Assembly (NCBI RefSeq): GCF_000421185.1
Contig: NZ_ATWJ01000010.1
Location: 62,001 to 126,000, forward strand
Source of the DNA: Ornithinimicrobium pekingense DSM 21552
GTDB taxonomy: Bacteria; Actinomycetota; Actinomycetes; Actinomycetales; Dermatophilaceae
Length of the DNA: 64,000 nt
Reading direction: 5' to 3'
Shown one piece after another: positions 17,575-26,296 of this stretch. Numbering within the stretch: position 1 is the first letter of the stretch; each line of letters starts with the position of its first letter. The translations under genes and the position numbers were made by a program. Below the pieces are notes generated by a model. The model did not search any database. It saw nothing but the letters and a program-made list of their open reading frames with translations, and was not told the DNA's origin.

Positions 17575-18594
17575 TCAGCGCCACCCGAGCGCCGGGGCCA
17601 CGTCCCGGACGACGCTGGCGATGATGTGGGCGTTGTAGTCCACGCCCAGCTGGTTGGGCACGGTGAGCAGCAGGGTGTCCGCGGCGGCGACGGCCTCGTC
17701 CTGCGCCAGCTGCTCCACGAGCCGGTCGGGCTCGCCGGCGTAGGTCTTGCCGAAGCGGGCGCGACCACCCTCGAGCATCCCGACCTGGTCCTGGCTGCGC
17801 GTCTCCAGACCGAAGAACCGGCGGTCGAGGTCGGAGACCAGCGGGAAGACGCTGCGGCTCACCGACACCCGCGGCTCCCAGCCGTGGCCGGCCTCCTGCC
17901 AAGCCTGCCGGAACAGCTGGATCTGCTCGGCCTGGAGCTGGTGGAAGGGCACGCCGGTGTCCTCGGTCAGCAGCGTGGAGCTCATGAGGTTCATCCCCTG
18001 CTGCGCCGTCCAGACCGCCGTCGACCGGGACCCCGCGCCCCACCAGATCCGGCGCCGCAGCCCCGGGGAGTGCGGCTCGAGCCGCAGCAGGCCCGGCGGG
18101 TTGGGGAACATCGGGCGGGGGTTGGGCTCGGCGAACCCCTCCCCCTCGAGCACCTCCAGCAGCCGCGCGGTGTGCCGACGGGCCATGTCGGCGTCGCTCT
18201 CCCCCGCCCGCGGCACGTGGTCGAAGTGCTCGTAGCCGGCGATCACCTGCTCGGGCGACCCGCGGCTGATCCCCAGCTGCAGCCGCCCTCCGGAGAGGAG
18301 GTCCGCCGCGCCGGCGTCCTCGGCGAAGTAGAGCGGGTTCTCGTAGCGCATGTCGATGACGCCGGTACCCAGCTCGATCCGGCTCGTGCGTGCCGCGGCG
18401 GCCGCCAGCAGAGGGAAGGGCGAGGCCAGCTGTCGGGCGAAGTGGTGCACCCGGAAGTAGGCGCCGTCGGCGCCGACCTCCTCGGCGGCCACCGCCAGCT
18501 CGACGGACTGCAGGAGCGCGTCGGCGGCGGAGCGCACCAGCGACTGCTCGTGCGGCGTCCAGTGCCCGAAGGAGAGGAACCCGATCTTCTTCAC
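17575..18594 (-). CDS. LLM class flavin-dependent oxidoreductase
   Basis: 339-residue luciferase-like monooxygenase-fold protein that uses FMN or F420. Seen: KKIGFLSFGHWTPH at the N terminus, LLAAAAARTSRIELGTGVID (the family's barrel strand 3), and GGRLQLGISRGSPEQV. The start GTG 18594 (VKKIGFLSFG) has GAGGA just upstream and matches the family. Substrate is unknown. It lies 16 bases after the YcaQ-like gene on the same strand and is probably co-transcribed. Confidence 0.85.
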   Translation of the reverse strand: MKKIGFLSFGHWTPHEQSLVRSAADALLQSVELAVAAEEVGADGAYFRVHHFARQLASPFPLLAAAAARTSRIELGTGVIDMRYENPLYFAEDAGAADLLSGGRLQLGISRGSPEQVIAGYEHFDHVPRAGESDADMARRHTARLLEVLEGEGFAEPNPRPMFPNPPGLLRLEPHSPGLRRRIWWGAGSRSTAVWTAQQGMNLMSSTLLTEDTGVPFHQLQAEQIQLFRQAWQEAGHGWEPRVSVSRSVFPLVSDLDRRFFGLETRSQDQVGMLEGGRARFGKTYAGEPDRLVEQLAQDEAVAAADTLLLTVPNQLGVDYNAHIIASVVRDVAPALGWR

Positions 18595-18610
18595 ACTGTC
18601 CTCAACGTCC

Positions 18611-19741
18611 TCACCTGCGGGACATTCCGGTGTTCGGCACGGGCGCGTCGTCGTGGCGCACCTCGAGCCCGAGCATGCCCGCCAGACTGCGCACCTCGCG
18701 CTCGACGGCCGCGGTCCGTGACCGGCTGAACGGCTCGTCCTCGTGCAGGGCGTGCACGACGAGCACCCCGGCGCGCCGGTCGGCCGTAGCGTCCAGCTTG
18801 CCCACGAGCCGGTCGCCGTCGAGCACGGGCAGGGCGAAGTAGCCCCAGCGGCGCTGCCGGGCCGGCTTGTACATCTCCAGCTGGTAGTCGAACCCGAAGA
18901 GCTCACCCATGCGGCGCCGGTCGAGGACCAGCCGGTCCAGCGGCGAGAGCAGCGCCACCCGGGGAGCCCATGGCGCGTCGAGGTATGCCGTGTCCACGCG
19001 CCAGGTGCCGCGGACCCCGTCCACGACGGCCTCCTCCCCCGTCTGACCGACGTCCGTCGGTTCGACCGGGCAGGCGGGTCCCTTGGCCCGGGCGATGCCG
19101 AGCGCGGCGAGACGCCGCCGGTCCCGCTCGGCCCAGGCATCCCCCAGCGGCACGGCCTCGACCGGCGGGTAGACCCGCTCGGCCAGGTCCCACTGCCGCT
19201 CACGCCCCTCGCGGGAGGCCACGGCGACGTCCCCGCAGGCCTCCATGACGTCGAGCATCAGCACGACGTTCTTGTCGTTGTTCCACCCGCTGGAGCGCCA
19301 CGGCACGACCGTGGTGTCGGGCAGCGCCCGAGCCGGCAACGGCCCGTCGGAGCGAAGCCGCTGCAAGATGTCCTGCCGGCAGCCCGCGTTGGCCTCCAGC
19401 CAGCGGACGTTGCCCTCGTGCCAGCCCGGCACACCGTCGCCGCTGGTCCGCGCCGTCATCTCCGCCGTGTACAGCGCGACGTCCTCGGCCGGCCGCAGGA
19501 AGCCTCTCAGCTCCACGAGCCGGCCGTCGCCGACGAGCCGGTCGAGGTCCTCCGGCCGGTAGGAGCGTCCCAGCCGGCTCCAGCAGGCGAGGTCGGCGTT
19601 GGGCGCCACCCGGTCGGTCAGGTCCACCTGGACCGCCGAGAGGTGCCGCAGGACCCCCAGGAGGTCCGTCGGCCGGGGTGCGTGCAGCAGCTGCGCCCGG
19701 ACTGCGACCCGGCGGGCGTCCCTGCGGCTGAGCTGCAGCAT
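18611..19741 (-). CDS. Winged-helix DNA-binding domain protein (YcaQ/AlkX family, PF06224-like)
   Basis: 376-residue protein of the HTH_42 family, whose E. coli member YcaQ is an interstrand-crosslink DNA glycosylase. SRRDARRVAVRAQLL at the N terminus, GFLRPAEDVALY, and LSPLDRLVLDRRRMGELFGFDYQ near residue 265 are characteristic, as is the C-terminal GYFALPVLDGDRLVGKLD. A role in DNA repair is inferred. It has its own leaderless start: TAGGGT ends 6 bases before ATG 19741. Confidence 0.82.
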   Translation of the reverse strand: MLQLSRRDARRVAVRAQLLHAPRPTDLLGVLRHLSAVQVDLTDRVAPNADLACWSRLGRSYRPEDLDRLVGDGRLVELRGFLRPAEDVALYTAEMTARTSGDGVPGWHEGNVRWLEANAGCRQDILQRLRSDGPLPARALPDTTVVPWRSSGWNNDKNVVLMLDVMEACGDVAVASREGRERQWDLAERVYPPVEAVPLGDAWAERDRRRLAALGIARAKGPACPVEPTDVGQTGEEAVVDGVRGTWRVDTAYLDAPWAPRVALLSPLDRLVLDRRRMGELFGFDYQLEMYKPARQRRWGYFALPVLDGDRLVGKLDATADRRAGVLVVHALHEDEPFSRSRTAAVEREVRSLAGMLGLEVRHDDAPVPNTGMSRR

Positions 19742-19747
19742 GCTCCG

Positions 19748-19753
19748 ACCCTA
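19748..19753 (-). promoter_or_regulatory. -10 box of leaderless promoter (TAGGGT)
   Basis: On the minus strand TAGGGT ends 6 bases before ATG 19741. Confidence 0.55.
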
Positions 19754-19906
19754 GCGCCGGCCCCGGACCGGACCTGTCCGCGAGAGGTCAGGCCCAGCAC
19801 GTCGGCACCGGGCCCGGTGTCCACACCCTCGCCAGGTGGCAGGTCGGCGTCCACAGCCGACCCGCGGGCCCTGGCACGGTCCCCGTCCACGGACGAGGCT
19901 TGGTGC

Positions 19907-20266
19907 ATGAGCGAGAGGACGGCGGCACCGGCCAACGAGGTGCACCTGGTGGGCCGGGTGAGCGGGGAGCCCGCCGTCCGCTCGATGCCCAGCGGCGACG
20001 AGCTGGTGCAGCTGCGCGTGGTGGTCCCCCGGCCGGTTCGGCGCGGGGAGACAAGGCACCAGGAGGGCGCGCGCACGCAGGTCGACACGATCGACGTCGC
20101 CTGCTGGCAGGCCAGGGTGCGCCGCACCGCCGCCCGGCTCCCGGACGGACAGGGTGTGGAGGTCACCGGCAGCCTGCGCCGGCGGTTCTTCGCGACCGCC
20201 ACGGGGCGCGCGTCCCGCTACGAGGTGGACGCGAAGAGCCTGCGGCGGGTCGACCTGGTGCCCTGA
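19907..20266 (+). CDS. Short single-stranded DNA-binding protein paralogue
   Basis: 119-residue OB-fold SSB. EVHLVGRVSGEPAVR and VDTIDVACWQARVRRTAARL are the standard SSB strands, followed by VEVTGSLRRRFF. It stops at KSLRRVDLVP, without the Gly/Pro-rich linker and acidic DDDIPF-type tip that recruits repair proteins, so it is not the main replication SSB. It may act in repair or competence with the neighbouring divergent YcaQ-like gene. ATG 19907 is supported by GAGG 11 bases upstream. Confidence 0.8.
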   Translation: MSERTAAPANEVHLVGRVSGEPAVRSMPSGDELVQLRVVVPRPVRRGETRHQEGARTQVDTIDVACWQARVRRTAARLPDGQGVEVTGSLRRRFFATATGRASRYEVDAKSLRRVDLVP

Positions 20267-20285
20267 GGGCCAGGTGGCGCGGCGC

Positions 20286-21305
20286 TCACAGGACGCGGCG
20301 CACGAGCGGCACGCGCCGCAGCACCAGGACGAGCACGGTCGTCACGACGCCCACCACCACCGCGCGCACCAGCAGCACCGGCCACGCGGCCACCGGGTCC
20401 CCGAACAGCCCCGTGTCAAGGCCCACCAGGAGCACGAGGTAGTGCAGCGCGAAGATGCCCAGGGTCGCCGAGGCGACCGGCGCCACGGCACGCACGACGG
20501 GCGGTCGCGCCAGGCCGGCCAGCGCTCCCCCTGCCCGGACGGTCGTCTGGGCGAGCAGCACGACGAGGACGGAGAGCACGGCCACCGTGGGGCTGTAGTA
20601 GTGCGCGCCGACCCACTGCTCGAGCCAGGCCGGGGCGGCGGGGTTGCGCCACTGCCAGGTCAGCAGGGTCATCCAACCCACCACGACCGCGGCGGCGGGG
20701 AGCACCGTGCCGCGCGGGAGCCGCACCCCGCGCAGGGCCCACCCCATGAGGTAGGCACCCAGGTACGGGAGCCACCAGGTCCACGCCGTGTGGCTCAGAC
20801 CCACCCGGGAGCCGTCCGGGCCCAGGGGCCAGGTCGACAGGACCGGCACGGCATACGCCGCCAGTGCTGCCAGCACCCACTCGCGCCGAGCGGTCCGCGC
20901 CACCCACGGGACGAGCAGCGGGGTGAGCAGCGAGAGCCCAAGCACGATCCACAGGAAGTACAGGTGCGGGGCGACCGCGCCCACCAGGACGTCCGCCAGC
21001 GCCGCCCGCGGCCCCCGCCACCACCCGTCGCGAGTCAGCGCGAGGTAGGCCACGTAGACGGTGTTCCACGTCAGGACGGCCGGCACGACCCTCCACGCGC
21101 GGCGACGCAGGTAGGCCGCGCTGCCCGGGAAGCGCGCCGGGTCCAGGCCCAGCGCGCCCGCGAGCATCACGAACACGGGCACGGCCCACAGGAACGGCAG
21201 GTCCAGCGCACGCGCGACCCACCCGTCGACGGTCGTGGTCGAGCCCGGTCCGGAGGCGGTGGCGCCCACCGTGTGGATGAGCACGACGCCGGCGATGGCC
21301 ACCAC
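20286..21305 (-). CDS. Acyltransferase family 3 membrane protein, N terminus frameshifted at a C9 run
   Basis: 339 residues as read. Ten or so transmembrane segments of the acyltransferase-3 (OafA-like) family, which O-acylates cell-surface sugars or lipids. The conserved histidine is in GVVLIHTVGA, but the usual lead-in WLRVV-IAG is only partly inside the frame. The sequence just upstream encodes PLAWVSWLR in frame but has no start codon before a stop. ATG 21352 reads into it only if the run of nine C (minus strand) at 21335-21343 had ten. So the gene is either mis-sequenced by one base or switched off by slippage. Intact extent would be 20286-21352. Confidence 0.75.
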   Translation of the reverse strand: MVAIAGVVLIHTVGATASGPGSTTTVDGWVARALDLPFLWAVPVFVMLAGALGLDPARFPGSAAYLRRRAWRVVPAVLTWNTVYVAYLALTRDGWWRGPRAALADVLVGAVAPHLYFLWIVLGLSLLTPLLVPWVARTARREWVLAALAAYAVPVLSTWPLGPDGSRVGLSHTAWTWWLPYLGAYLMGWALRGVRLPRGTVLPAAAVVVGWMTLLTWQWRNPAAPAWLEQWVGAHYYSPTVAVLSVLVVLLAQTTVRAGGALAGLARPPVVRAVAPVASATLGIFALHYLVLLVGLDTGLFGDPVAAWPVLLVRAVVVGVVTTVLVLVLRRVPLVRRVL

Positions 21306-21378
21306 CCGCAGCCAGCTGACCCAGGCGAGCGGGTGGGGGGGGGCGCCGTCATGGCCGCCACTGTGCCACGCGTCGTCC

Positions 21379-21384
21379 TAGCCT
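21379..21384 (+). promoter_or_regulatory. -10 box of leaderless promoter (TAGCCT)
   Basis: TAGCCT ends 7 bases before ATG 21392. Confidence 0.55.
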
Positions 21385-21391
21385 GGAGCCC

Positions 21392-22258
21392 ATGAGCACC
21401 ACGACTCCCCCGCTGACCCCCCACCTGCACGCCTCGGGCCGCTCGCGGCTGGTGGCCTACGACTTCGGCGCCCACCTGGCCGAGTGGTCCGTCGACGGGG
21501 TGTCCCGCGTGTGGCTCTCGCGGGAGGCGGTGCTGGACGGGTCCTCCCCCGTCCGGGGCGGTGTGCCGATCTGCTTCCCCTGGTTCGCCGGCGGACCAGA
21601 CGGGGACCTGTCACCCTCCCACGGCCTGGTCAGGACCGCCGTGTGGCGTCCCGTGCCGGCGGAGCACGACGAGGTCTGGGCGTGGGAGATCTCCTCCGAC
21701 GACGTCGCGGGCGCGCCCGGCGCCGAGCACGTCCCCGGGCCGTTCCGGGCCCGGTACGCGGTCAGCCTCCGCGGGGCCGAGGGGGCCGAGGAGCTGCATC
21801 TGGCGCTGCGTGTCACCAACACCGGCCACCGGGACTACCGTGCCGAGGCCGCCCTGCACACCTACCTGGCCGTGGAGGACGTGCGCCAGGTGCAGATCCT
21901 CGGACTCGAGGGGGCCGCCTACCTCGACAAGGTGTCGGGCCGGCGCGAGGTCCAGGACGGGCCAATCCGTCTGGACGGCGAGACAGACCGCATCTACGAC
22001 CGCGCCGGGCCGGTGGTCGTCGACGACCGCGCGGCCCTCGGCCACCACGAGGTGCGCCCCGTCGGGGCCGCCCAGACGGTGGTCTGGAACCCGTGGGACA
22101 GGAAGGCCGCGGACCTGCCCGACCTCGGCGACGACGAGTGGCTGCGGTTCGTGTGCGTGGAGACCGCGGCCCGCGGCGAGCACGCCCTGGCCCTCGCGGC
22201 CGGCGACACGGTCGAGATCGCGGCGACGCTGAGCCACCACCACTCCCCCGCGTCGTGA
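21392..22258 (+). CDS. D-hexose-6-phosphate mutarotase (aldose 1-epimerase-like, YeaD family)
   Basis: 288-residue galactose mutarotase-like fold. It would interconvert the alpha and beta anomers of glucose-6-phosphate or related sugars. GVPICFPWFAGGP and SPSHGLVRTAVWRP contain the substrate-binding Arg/His of the YeaD group. LHTYLAVEDVRQVQILGLEG and VVWNPWDRKAADLPDLG are typical C-terminal strands. Its start is leaderless (TAGCCT box). The next gene begins 13 bases after the stop. Confidence 0.9.
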   Translation: MSTTTPPLTPHLHASGRSRLVAYDFGAHLAEWSVDGVSRVWLSREAVLDGSSPVRGGVPICFPWFAGGPDGDLSPSHGLVRTAVWRPVPAEHDEVWAWEISSDDVAGAPGAEHVPGPFRARYAVSLRGAEGAEELHLALRVTNTGHRDYRAEAALHTYLAVEDVRQVQILGLEGAAYLDKVSGRREVQDGPIRLDGETDRIYDRAGPVVVDDRAALGHHEVRPVGAAQTVVWNPWDRKAADLPDLGDDEWLRFVCVETAARGEHALALAAGDTVEIAATLSHHHSPAS

Positions 22259-22271
22259 AAGGCTGGAGGGC

Positions 22272-23849
22272 GTGACCGACAGACCCACAGACCCCGGACC
22301 CTCCGAGCGCGTCGTCGCCCAGGACGGAACCGGGCAGGAGTACCTCGAGGCCAGGCCGAGCATCAGCACCCCCGGCGCCCACCCCGACCAGGAGGGCGGC
22401 GTCGACCGAGGGATGCTCATCCTCGAGGGCCTGCGAGGAGCGGCCGCCTGGGCCTGGCGCTTCCTGCTGGTGATCGCCGCGCTGGCGGTGCTCTTCTACC
22501 TCGTCGGCAAGCTCTGGGTGGGCGTGCTGCCGCTCATCCTCGCGCTCATCGTCAGCACCGTGCTCTGGCCCCCGGTGCGGTTCCTGACCCGCCGCCGCTG
22601 GCCGGCGGGCCTCGCCTCGATGGTCGTCCTGCTCCTGGCGCTGGGCACCTTCCTGGGCAGCCTGGCAGCCATCGCCCCGGGCATCGTCTCGCAGGGTCAG
22701 GACATCGTCAGCCAGGCCAGCGAGGGTGTGCAGGTGCTGCGGGACCAGCTCGAGGGCCCGCCGTTCAACCTGCAGAACGAGCAGGTCAGCGGCTACCTCG
22801 ACCAGGCCAGCACCTGGCTCCAGGACCAGGCCAGCAACATCGCCTCCGGGGTGCTCAGCGGCGTCGCCACCGCAGGCTCGCTGCTGGTGACCCTCGCCAT
22901 GGTGCTGGTCCTGACCTTCTTCTTCCTCAAGGACGGCGTGCGGTTCCTGCCGTGGCTGCGCCGTTTCGTCGGCCCGACCGCCGGCCTGCACCTCACCGAG
23001 ACCCTGTCGCGGATGTGGACCACGCTGGGCGGCTTCATCCGGGCGCAGGCCCTGGTGGCGCTGGTGGACGCGGTGGCCATCGGCATCGGTCTGCTCATCC
23101 TCGGCGTCCCCCTGGCCTTCGGCCTGGCCCTAATCACCTTCTTCGCCAGCTTCATCCCGATCGTCGGGGCGATCGCGGCGGGGGCCCTCGCCGTCCTCGT
23201 GGCCCTGGTCTCCGTGGGCTTCGGCACCGCGCTCTGGGTGCTGGTCCTCATCCTTCTTGTGCAGCAGCTCGAGGGCAACGTGCTCCAGCCGATCCTGCAG
23301 AGCCGCGCGATGGACCTGCACCCGGTGATCATCCTGCTCGCCGTGGCGGCCGGCGGCACGATCTGGGGCATCGTCGGGGCCTTCCTGGCCGTGCCGGTCA
23401 CGGCGACGGCCGTCAGCGCCGTGCGCTACGCCAGCGAGCACCTCGACCTGCGCGCGGGCACCCTGCGGGCGGACGAGGTGCGGACCCTGACGCCCGAGGG
23501 GGCGCGCGCGGTGGCCCTCGCCGAGGAGTCGGCCCCGGTCTTCCGCCTGCGCGCCCAGGAGGCGCACCGCCGCATCGAGGAGGAAAGGGACGCGGCCCGG
23601 TCGGGGCCCGCCCTCGGGGCCGCGAGCCTCGCCGGTGCCGCCGGGATCGCAGCGGCGCTCAAGGAGCGGGTCATGCGCACCCGCCCGCCGTGGTCGTCGC
23701 AGGACAGCGGTGTGGAGGTCGACCCCGACCCCGCGGCGTCACCGGCGGACGCTGACGCCACCGCGCCCCAGGAGCCTGCGGCTACCGCACCCCCGGCGCA
23801 GGACCCCGGCGACACCGTGCCGCCGCCGCAGGACGCCGAGCGCGGTTGA
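22272..23849 (+). CDS. AI-2E family transporter
   Basis: 525-residue membrane protein of the AI-2E (TqsA/PerM) family, whose members export autoinducer-2 or act as ion antiporters. About eight transmembrane helices lie at residues ~55-390, including the signature FFASFIPIVGAI and QLEGNVLQPILQSRAMDLHP. The N-terminal ~45 residues and the Ala/Pro/Asp-rich C-terminal ~120 residues are cytoplasmic and look disordered. GGAGG precedes GTG 22272. A very strong terminator follows. Confidence 0.88.
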   Translation: MTDRPTDPGPSERVVAQDGTGQEYLEARPSISTPGAHPDQEGGVDRGMLILEGLRGAAAWAWRFLLVIAALAVLFYLVGKLWVGVLPLILALIVSTVLWPPVRFLTRRRWPAGLASMVVLLLALGTFLGSLAAIAPGIVSQGQDIVSQASEGVQVLRDQLEGPPFNLQNEQVSGYLDQASTWLQDQASNIASGVLSGVATAGSLLVTLAMVLVLTFFFLKDGVRFLPWLRRFVGPTAGLHLTETLSRMWTTLGGFIRAQALVALVDAVAIGIGLLILGVPLAFGLALITFFASFIPIVGAIAAGALAVLVALVSVGFGTALWVLVLILLVQQLEGNVLQPILQSRAMDLHPVIILLAVAAGGTIWGIVGAFLAVPVTATAVSAVRYASEHLDLRAGTLRADEVRTLTPEGARAVALAEESAPVFRLRAQEAHRRIEEERDAARSGPALGAASLAGAAGIAAALKERVMRTRPPWSSQDSGVEVDPDPAASPADADATAPQEPAATAPPAQDPGDTVPPPQDAERG

Positions 23850-23860
23850 GCGCCCAGCGC

Positions 23861-23907
23861 ACGACGACGGCCGGCCGGGGAGGTTCTCCCCGGCCGGCCG
23901 TCGTCGT
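23861..23907. terminator. 21-bp stem bidirectional terminator
   Basis: Perfect 21-bp inverted repeat (23861-23881 with 23887-23907, beginning ACGACGACGGCC) and a 5-base loop, between convergent genes. Confidence 0.85.
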
Positions 23908-23918
23908 GTCGCCCCGGC

Positions 23919-24104
23919 TCAGCTGCCGGTGGCGTCGTTCCAGGCGTCCTTGACCTTCTCACCGGCCTGCTTGGTGTTGGCGGTGGTCTGCTCGGCGCGG
24001 CCCTCGGCCTCCATCTGCTCGTTGTCCGTCGCGTCGCCGAGGTGCTCCTTGCCCTGACCCTTGGCCCGGTCAGCGGCGTTCTCGATCTTGTCGCCAAGTC
24101 CCAT
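23919..24104 (-). CDS. CsbD family stress protein
   Basis: 61-residue CsbD-like protein, hydrophilic and likely unfolded or helical. It carries GLGDKIENAADRAKGQGKE at the N terminus and TKQAGEKVKDAWNDATG near the end. Family members are general-stress induced in bacilli; the molecular role is unknown. ATG 24104 is preferred because GAGGAG lies 5 bases upstream. An overlapping in-frame GTG at 24110 is too close to that site. Confidence 0.88.
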   Translation of the reverse strand: MGLGDKIENAADRAKGQGKEHLGDATDNEQMEAEGRAEQTTANTKQAGEKVKDAWNDATGS

Positions 24105-24204
24105 GCTCACTCCTCATGCATCGTCGGGTTCGGACGTCCCACTGTTGTTCGACCCGCCCTGCGCCGCAACCTGAATCGTCGCCGAGCTGTGGGACGCTTC
24201 GCCC

Positions 24205-25596
24205 ATGACGACGACGAGCGAGGTGCTGCGGGCCGATCCCGCGGTCGAGCGGACCCGCGGGCACCAGCGGGCGTGGGGCTGGTACGACTGGGCGAACTCC
24301 GCCTACGTGACGACGACCGGCACGGTGCTCATCAGCCCCTACCTGACCTCCCTGGCCCGCAACGACGCCTGCCCCGACCTGCCCGCGGGCCAGACCTGCG
24401 ACGCCACGCTGTCGGTCCTCGGCCTGCCCGTCGCCGTGGGCTCGATCGCGCCCTACACGATCACCGTCGCCACGATCGTCTCGGCCGTGGTGCTGCTCTT
24501 CGTCGGGGCGATCGCCGACCGGCACCCGCGCCCGACCTGGCTCCTGGGCGGGCTCGCCTGGGCCGGTGCCACCGCGGCGTCCCTCATGTTCTTCCTCCAG
24601 GGCACCAACTGGCAGCTGGGCGTGCTGCTCATCGTCATCGCCAACCTGTGCCTGGGTGCCTCCACGGTGGTCTACGACGCCCTGCTCAACCGCATCGCCC
24701 ATCCTGACGACCGGGACAGGGTCTCCTCGCGGGCCTGGGCCCTGGGCTACCTCGGCGGCGGCCTGCTGCTGGTGCTCAACCTGGTGGTGCTGCAGACCTA
24801 CGAGAGCCTCGGCCTGAGCTACGGCATGGCGATCCGGCTCTCGCTGCTGTCCGCAGGCCTGTGGTGGGCCGTCTTCACGCTCATCCCGGTCATCGGCCTG
24901 CGCCGGATCCGGGGCACCACCGCCACCCCGGTGGAGCGCAGCGCCGGCGTCGTCGGCGGGACGGTCAGCCAGCTGCGCGACACCTTCGGTGAGCTGCGCC
25001 GCTACCCGCACACCCTGACCTTCCTGCTGGCCTACCTGTTCTTCAACGACGGCATCCAGACCGTGATCACCTCGGCCAGCCTCTACGGCACCGAGGCGCT
25101 CGGCTTCGACACCGCGCAGCTGACGATCACCATCCTCGTCGTGCAGTTCGTGGCCTTCTTCGGTGCGCTCTTCTTCGGCGTCGTCGCCGGGCGCGTCGGG
25201 GCCAAGAGGACGGTCCTGGCCGGGATCGTCATGTGGACGCTCGTCGTGGCCTTCGCCTACTTCGTCCCCCGCGGCGCCTTCACGGTCTGGCTGGTCTGCG
25301 CCGTGCTGATCGGGACCGTCATGGGAGGCACGCAGGCGCTGTCGCGCTCCCTCTACTCCCAGCTGGTCCCCCGGGGCCGGGAGTCGGAGTTCTTCAGCTT
25401 CTACCAGGCGATGGAACGGGGCACGAGCTGGTTCGGGACCCTGGCCTTCGGCCTGACCTACCAGCTGACCGGCTCCTACCGGCCGGCGATCCTGGTGACG
25501 ATCGTCTTCTTCGTCGTCGGCGGGCTGATCCTGACGCGCGTGCGGATGCGCGAGGGGATCGCCGCGGCGGGCAACGAGCAGCCGCGCATCGTCTAG
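24205..25596 (+). CDS. MFS transporter, UMF1 (Atg22-like) family
   Basis: 463-residue transporter with about 12 transmembrane helices. The N-terminal AWGWYDWANSAYVTTTGTVL is the hallmark of the UMF1/Atg22-like group of major facilitators. GAIADRHPRPTWLLGG is the MFS loop 2-3 motif. FFNDGIQTVITSASLYG and GGTQALSRSLYSQLVPRGRE follow in the second half. Relatives are proposed amino acid exporters; the substrate is not known. It ends at a strong terminator. Confidence 0.88.
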   Translation: MTTTSEVLRADPAVERTRGHQRAWGWYDWANSAYVTTTGTVLISPYLTSLARNDACPDLPAGQTCDATLSVLGLPVAVGSIAPYTITVATIVSAVVLLFVGAIADRHPRPTWLLGGLAWAGATAASLMFFLQGTNWQLGVLLIVIANLCLGASTVVYDALLNRIAHPDDRDRVSSRAWALGYLGGGLLLVLNLVVLQTYESLGLSYGMAIRLSLLSAGLWWAVFTLIPVIGLRRIRGTTATPVERSAGVVGGTVSQLRDTFGELRRYPHTLTFLLAYLFFNDGIQTVITSASLYGTEALGFDTAQLTITILVVQFVAFFGALFFGVVAGRVGAKRTVLAGIVMWTLVVAFAYFVPRGAFTVWLVCAVLIGTVMGGTQALSRSLYSQLVPRGRESEFFSFYQAMERGTSWFGTLAFGLTYQLTGSYRPAILVTIVFFVVGGLILTRVRMREGIAAAGNEQPRIV

Positions 25597-25626
25597 CGCG
25601 GCCGGCCGGCCGGGGCCCACGACCAC

Positions 25627-25662
25627 GACGGCCCCGACCTGCCTGGGCAGGTCGGGGCCGTC
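25627..25662. terminator. 17-bp stem bidirectional terminator
   Basis: Perfect inverted repeat GACGGCCCCGACCTGCC / GGCAGGTCGGGGCCGTC with a 2-base centre, between the MFS gene and convergent rbpA. Confidence 0.8.
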
Positions 25663-25676
25663 GGGTATGCGGTGGG

Positions 25677-26036
25677 TCAGGCGCTGCGCCTGCGGCTCGG
25701 CTTCTCGCCGCGCCGGGTGCGGAGCAGCTCCAGGCGCTCCTCGAGCAGCTCCTCGAGCTCAGGGATGGAGCGGCGCTCGAGCAGCATGTCCCAGTGCGTG
25801 CGCTGGGGCTTGGACGGCTTGACGTCGGGCTCGGGCCCGTCGACGAGCTTGGCGTCCAGCCCGCAGCGGCACTCCCACAGCGGCGGGATCTCGGCCTCGA
25901 CCGAGAAGGGCAGCTCGCTGACGTGACCGTCCGGGCAGACGTAGCGGGTGATCTGGCGCTCGCTGAACGTGACTCCCTCGTCGCTCTCGAAAGACAGCCA
26001 GCTCAGGTTGGTGCCGCGCAGGGACCTCTCAGCCAT
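25677..26036 (-). CDS. rbpA: RNA polymerase-binding protein RbpA
   Basis: 119-residue actinobacterial transcription factor that binds the principal sigma factor and stabilises open complexes. Seen: the N-terminal RGTNLSWLSFESDEGV, the core with YVCPDGH and WECRCG (possible zinc cysteines), and the sigma-interaction helix THWDMLLERRSIPELEELLEER at the C terminus, all family hallmarks. The start ATG 26036 has GGAG 7 bases upstream. The upstream gap carries two perfect palindromes that may be operators. Confidence 0.95.
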   Translation of the reverse strand: MAERSLRGTNLSWLSFESDEGVTFSERQITRYVCPDGHVSELPFSVEAEIPPLWECRCGLDAKLVDGPEPDVKPSKPQRTHWDMLLERRSIPELEELLEERLELLRTRRGEKPSRRRSA

Positions 26037-26296
26037 GTGCACTCCAATCGTGTCCAGGACACGGAGAATTCGTTCGGTCGGTCGTGTGACGTGACGTCAC
26101 GGAGTAGAACGCGGTCCGTGGCCACGGTGTTCCCACCGGTGCACGCTGCAGGACCGGCCGTCACCGGACGGCGCGCAGAGGAGGGGTGACGTTCCATGAT
26201 AGCCAGCCGTGGCGCGGGGAGCCAGTCGGACCGCGCCGCGCGCGGGACGCGCAGACCGGCGCGGAGGGCGGCGGCGCGGAGGCCGACACAGAGGCT
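26037..26296 (-). promoter_or_regulatory. rbpA upstream region with two palindromes
   Basis: Between fxsA and rbpA. CGTGTCC-A-GGACACG lies at 26049-26063, about 13 bases before the rbpA start. GTGACGTCAC lies at 26091-26100. Both are perfect palindromes. A TATCAT -10-like word sits at 26196-26201 on the minus strand. I could not match a SigR-type promoter (GGAAT-N18-GTT). Confidence 0.4.
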
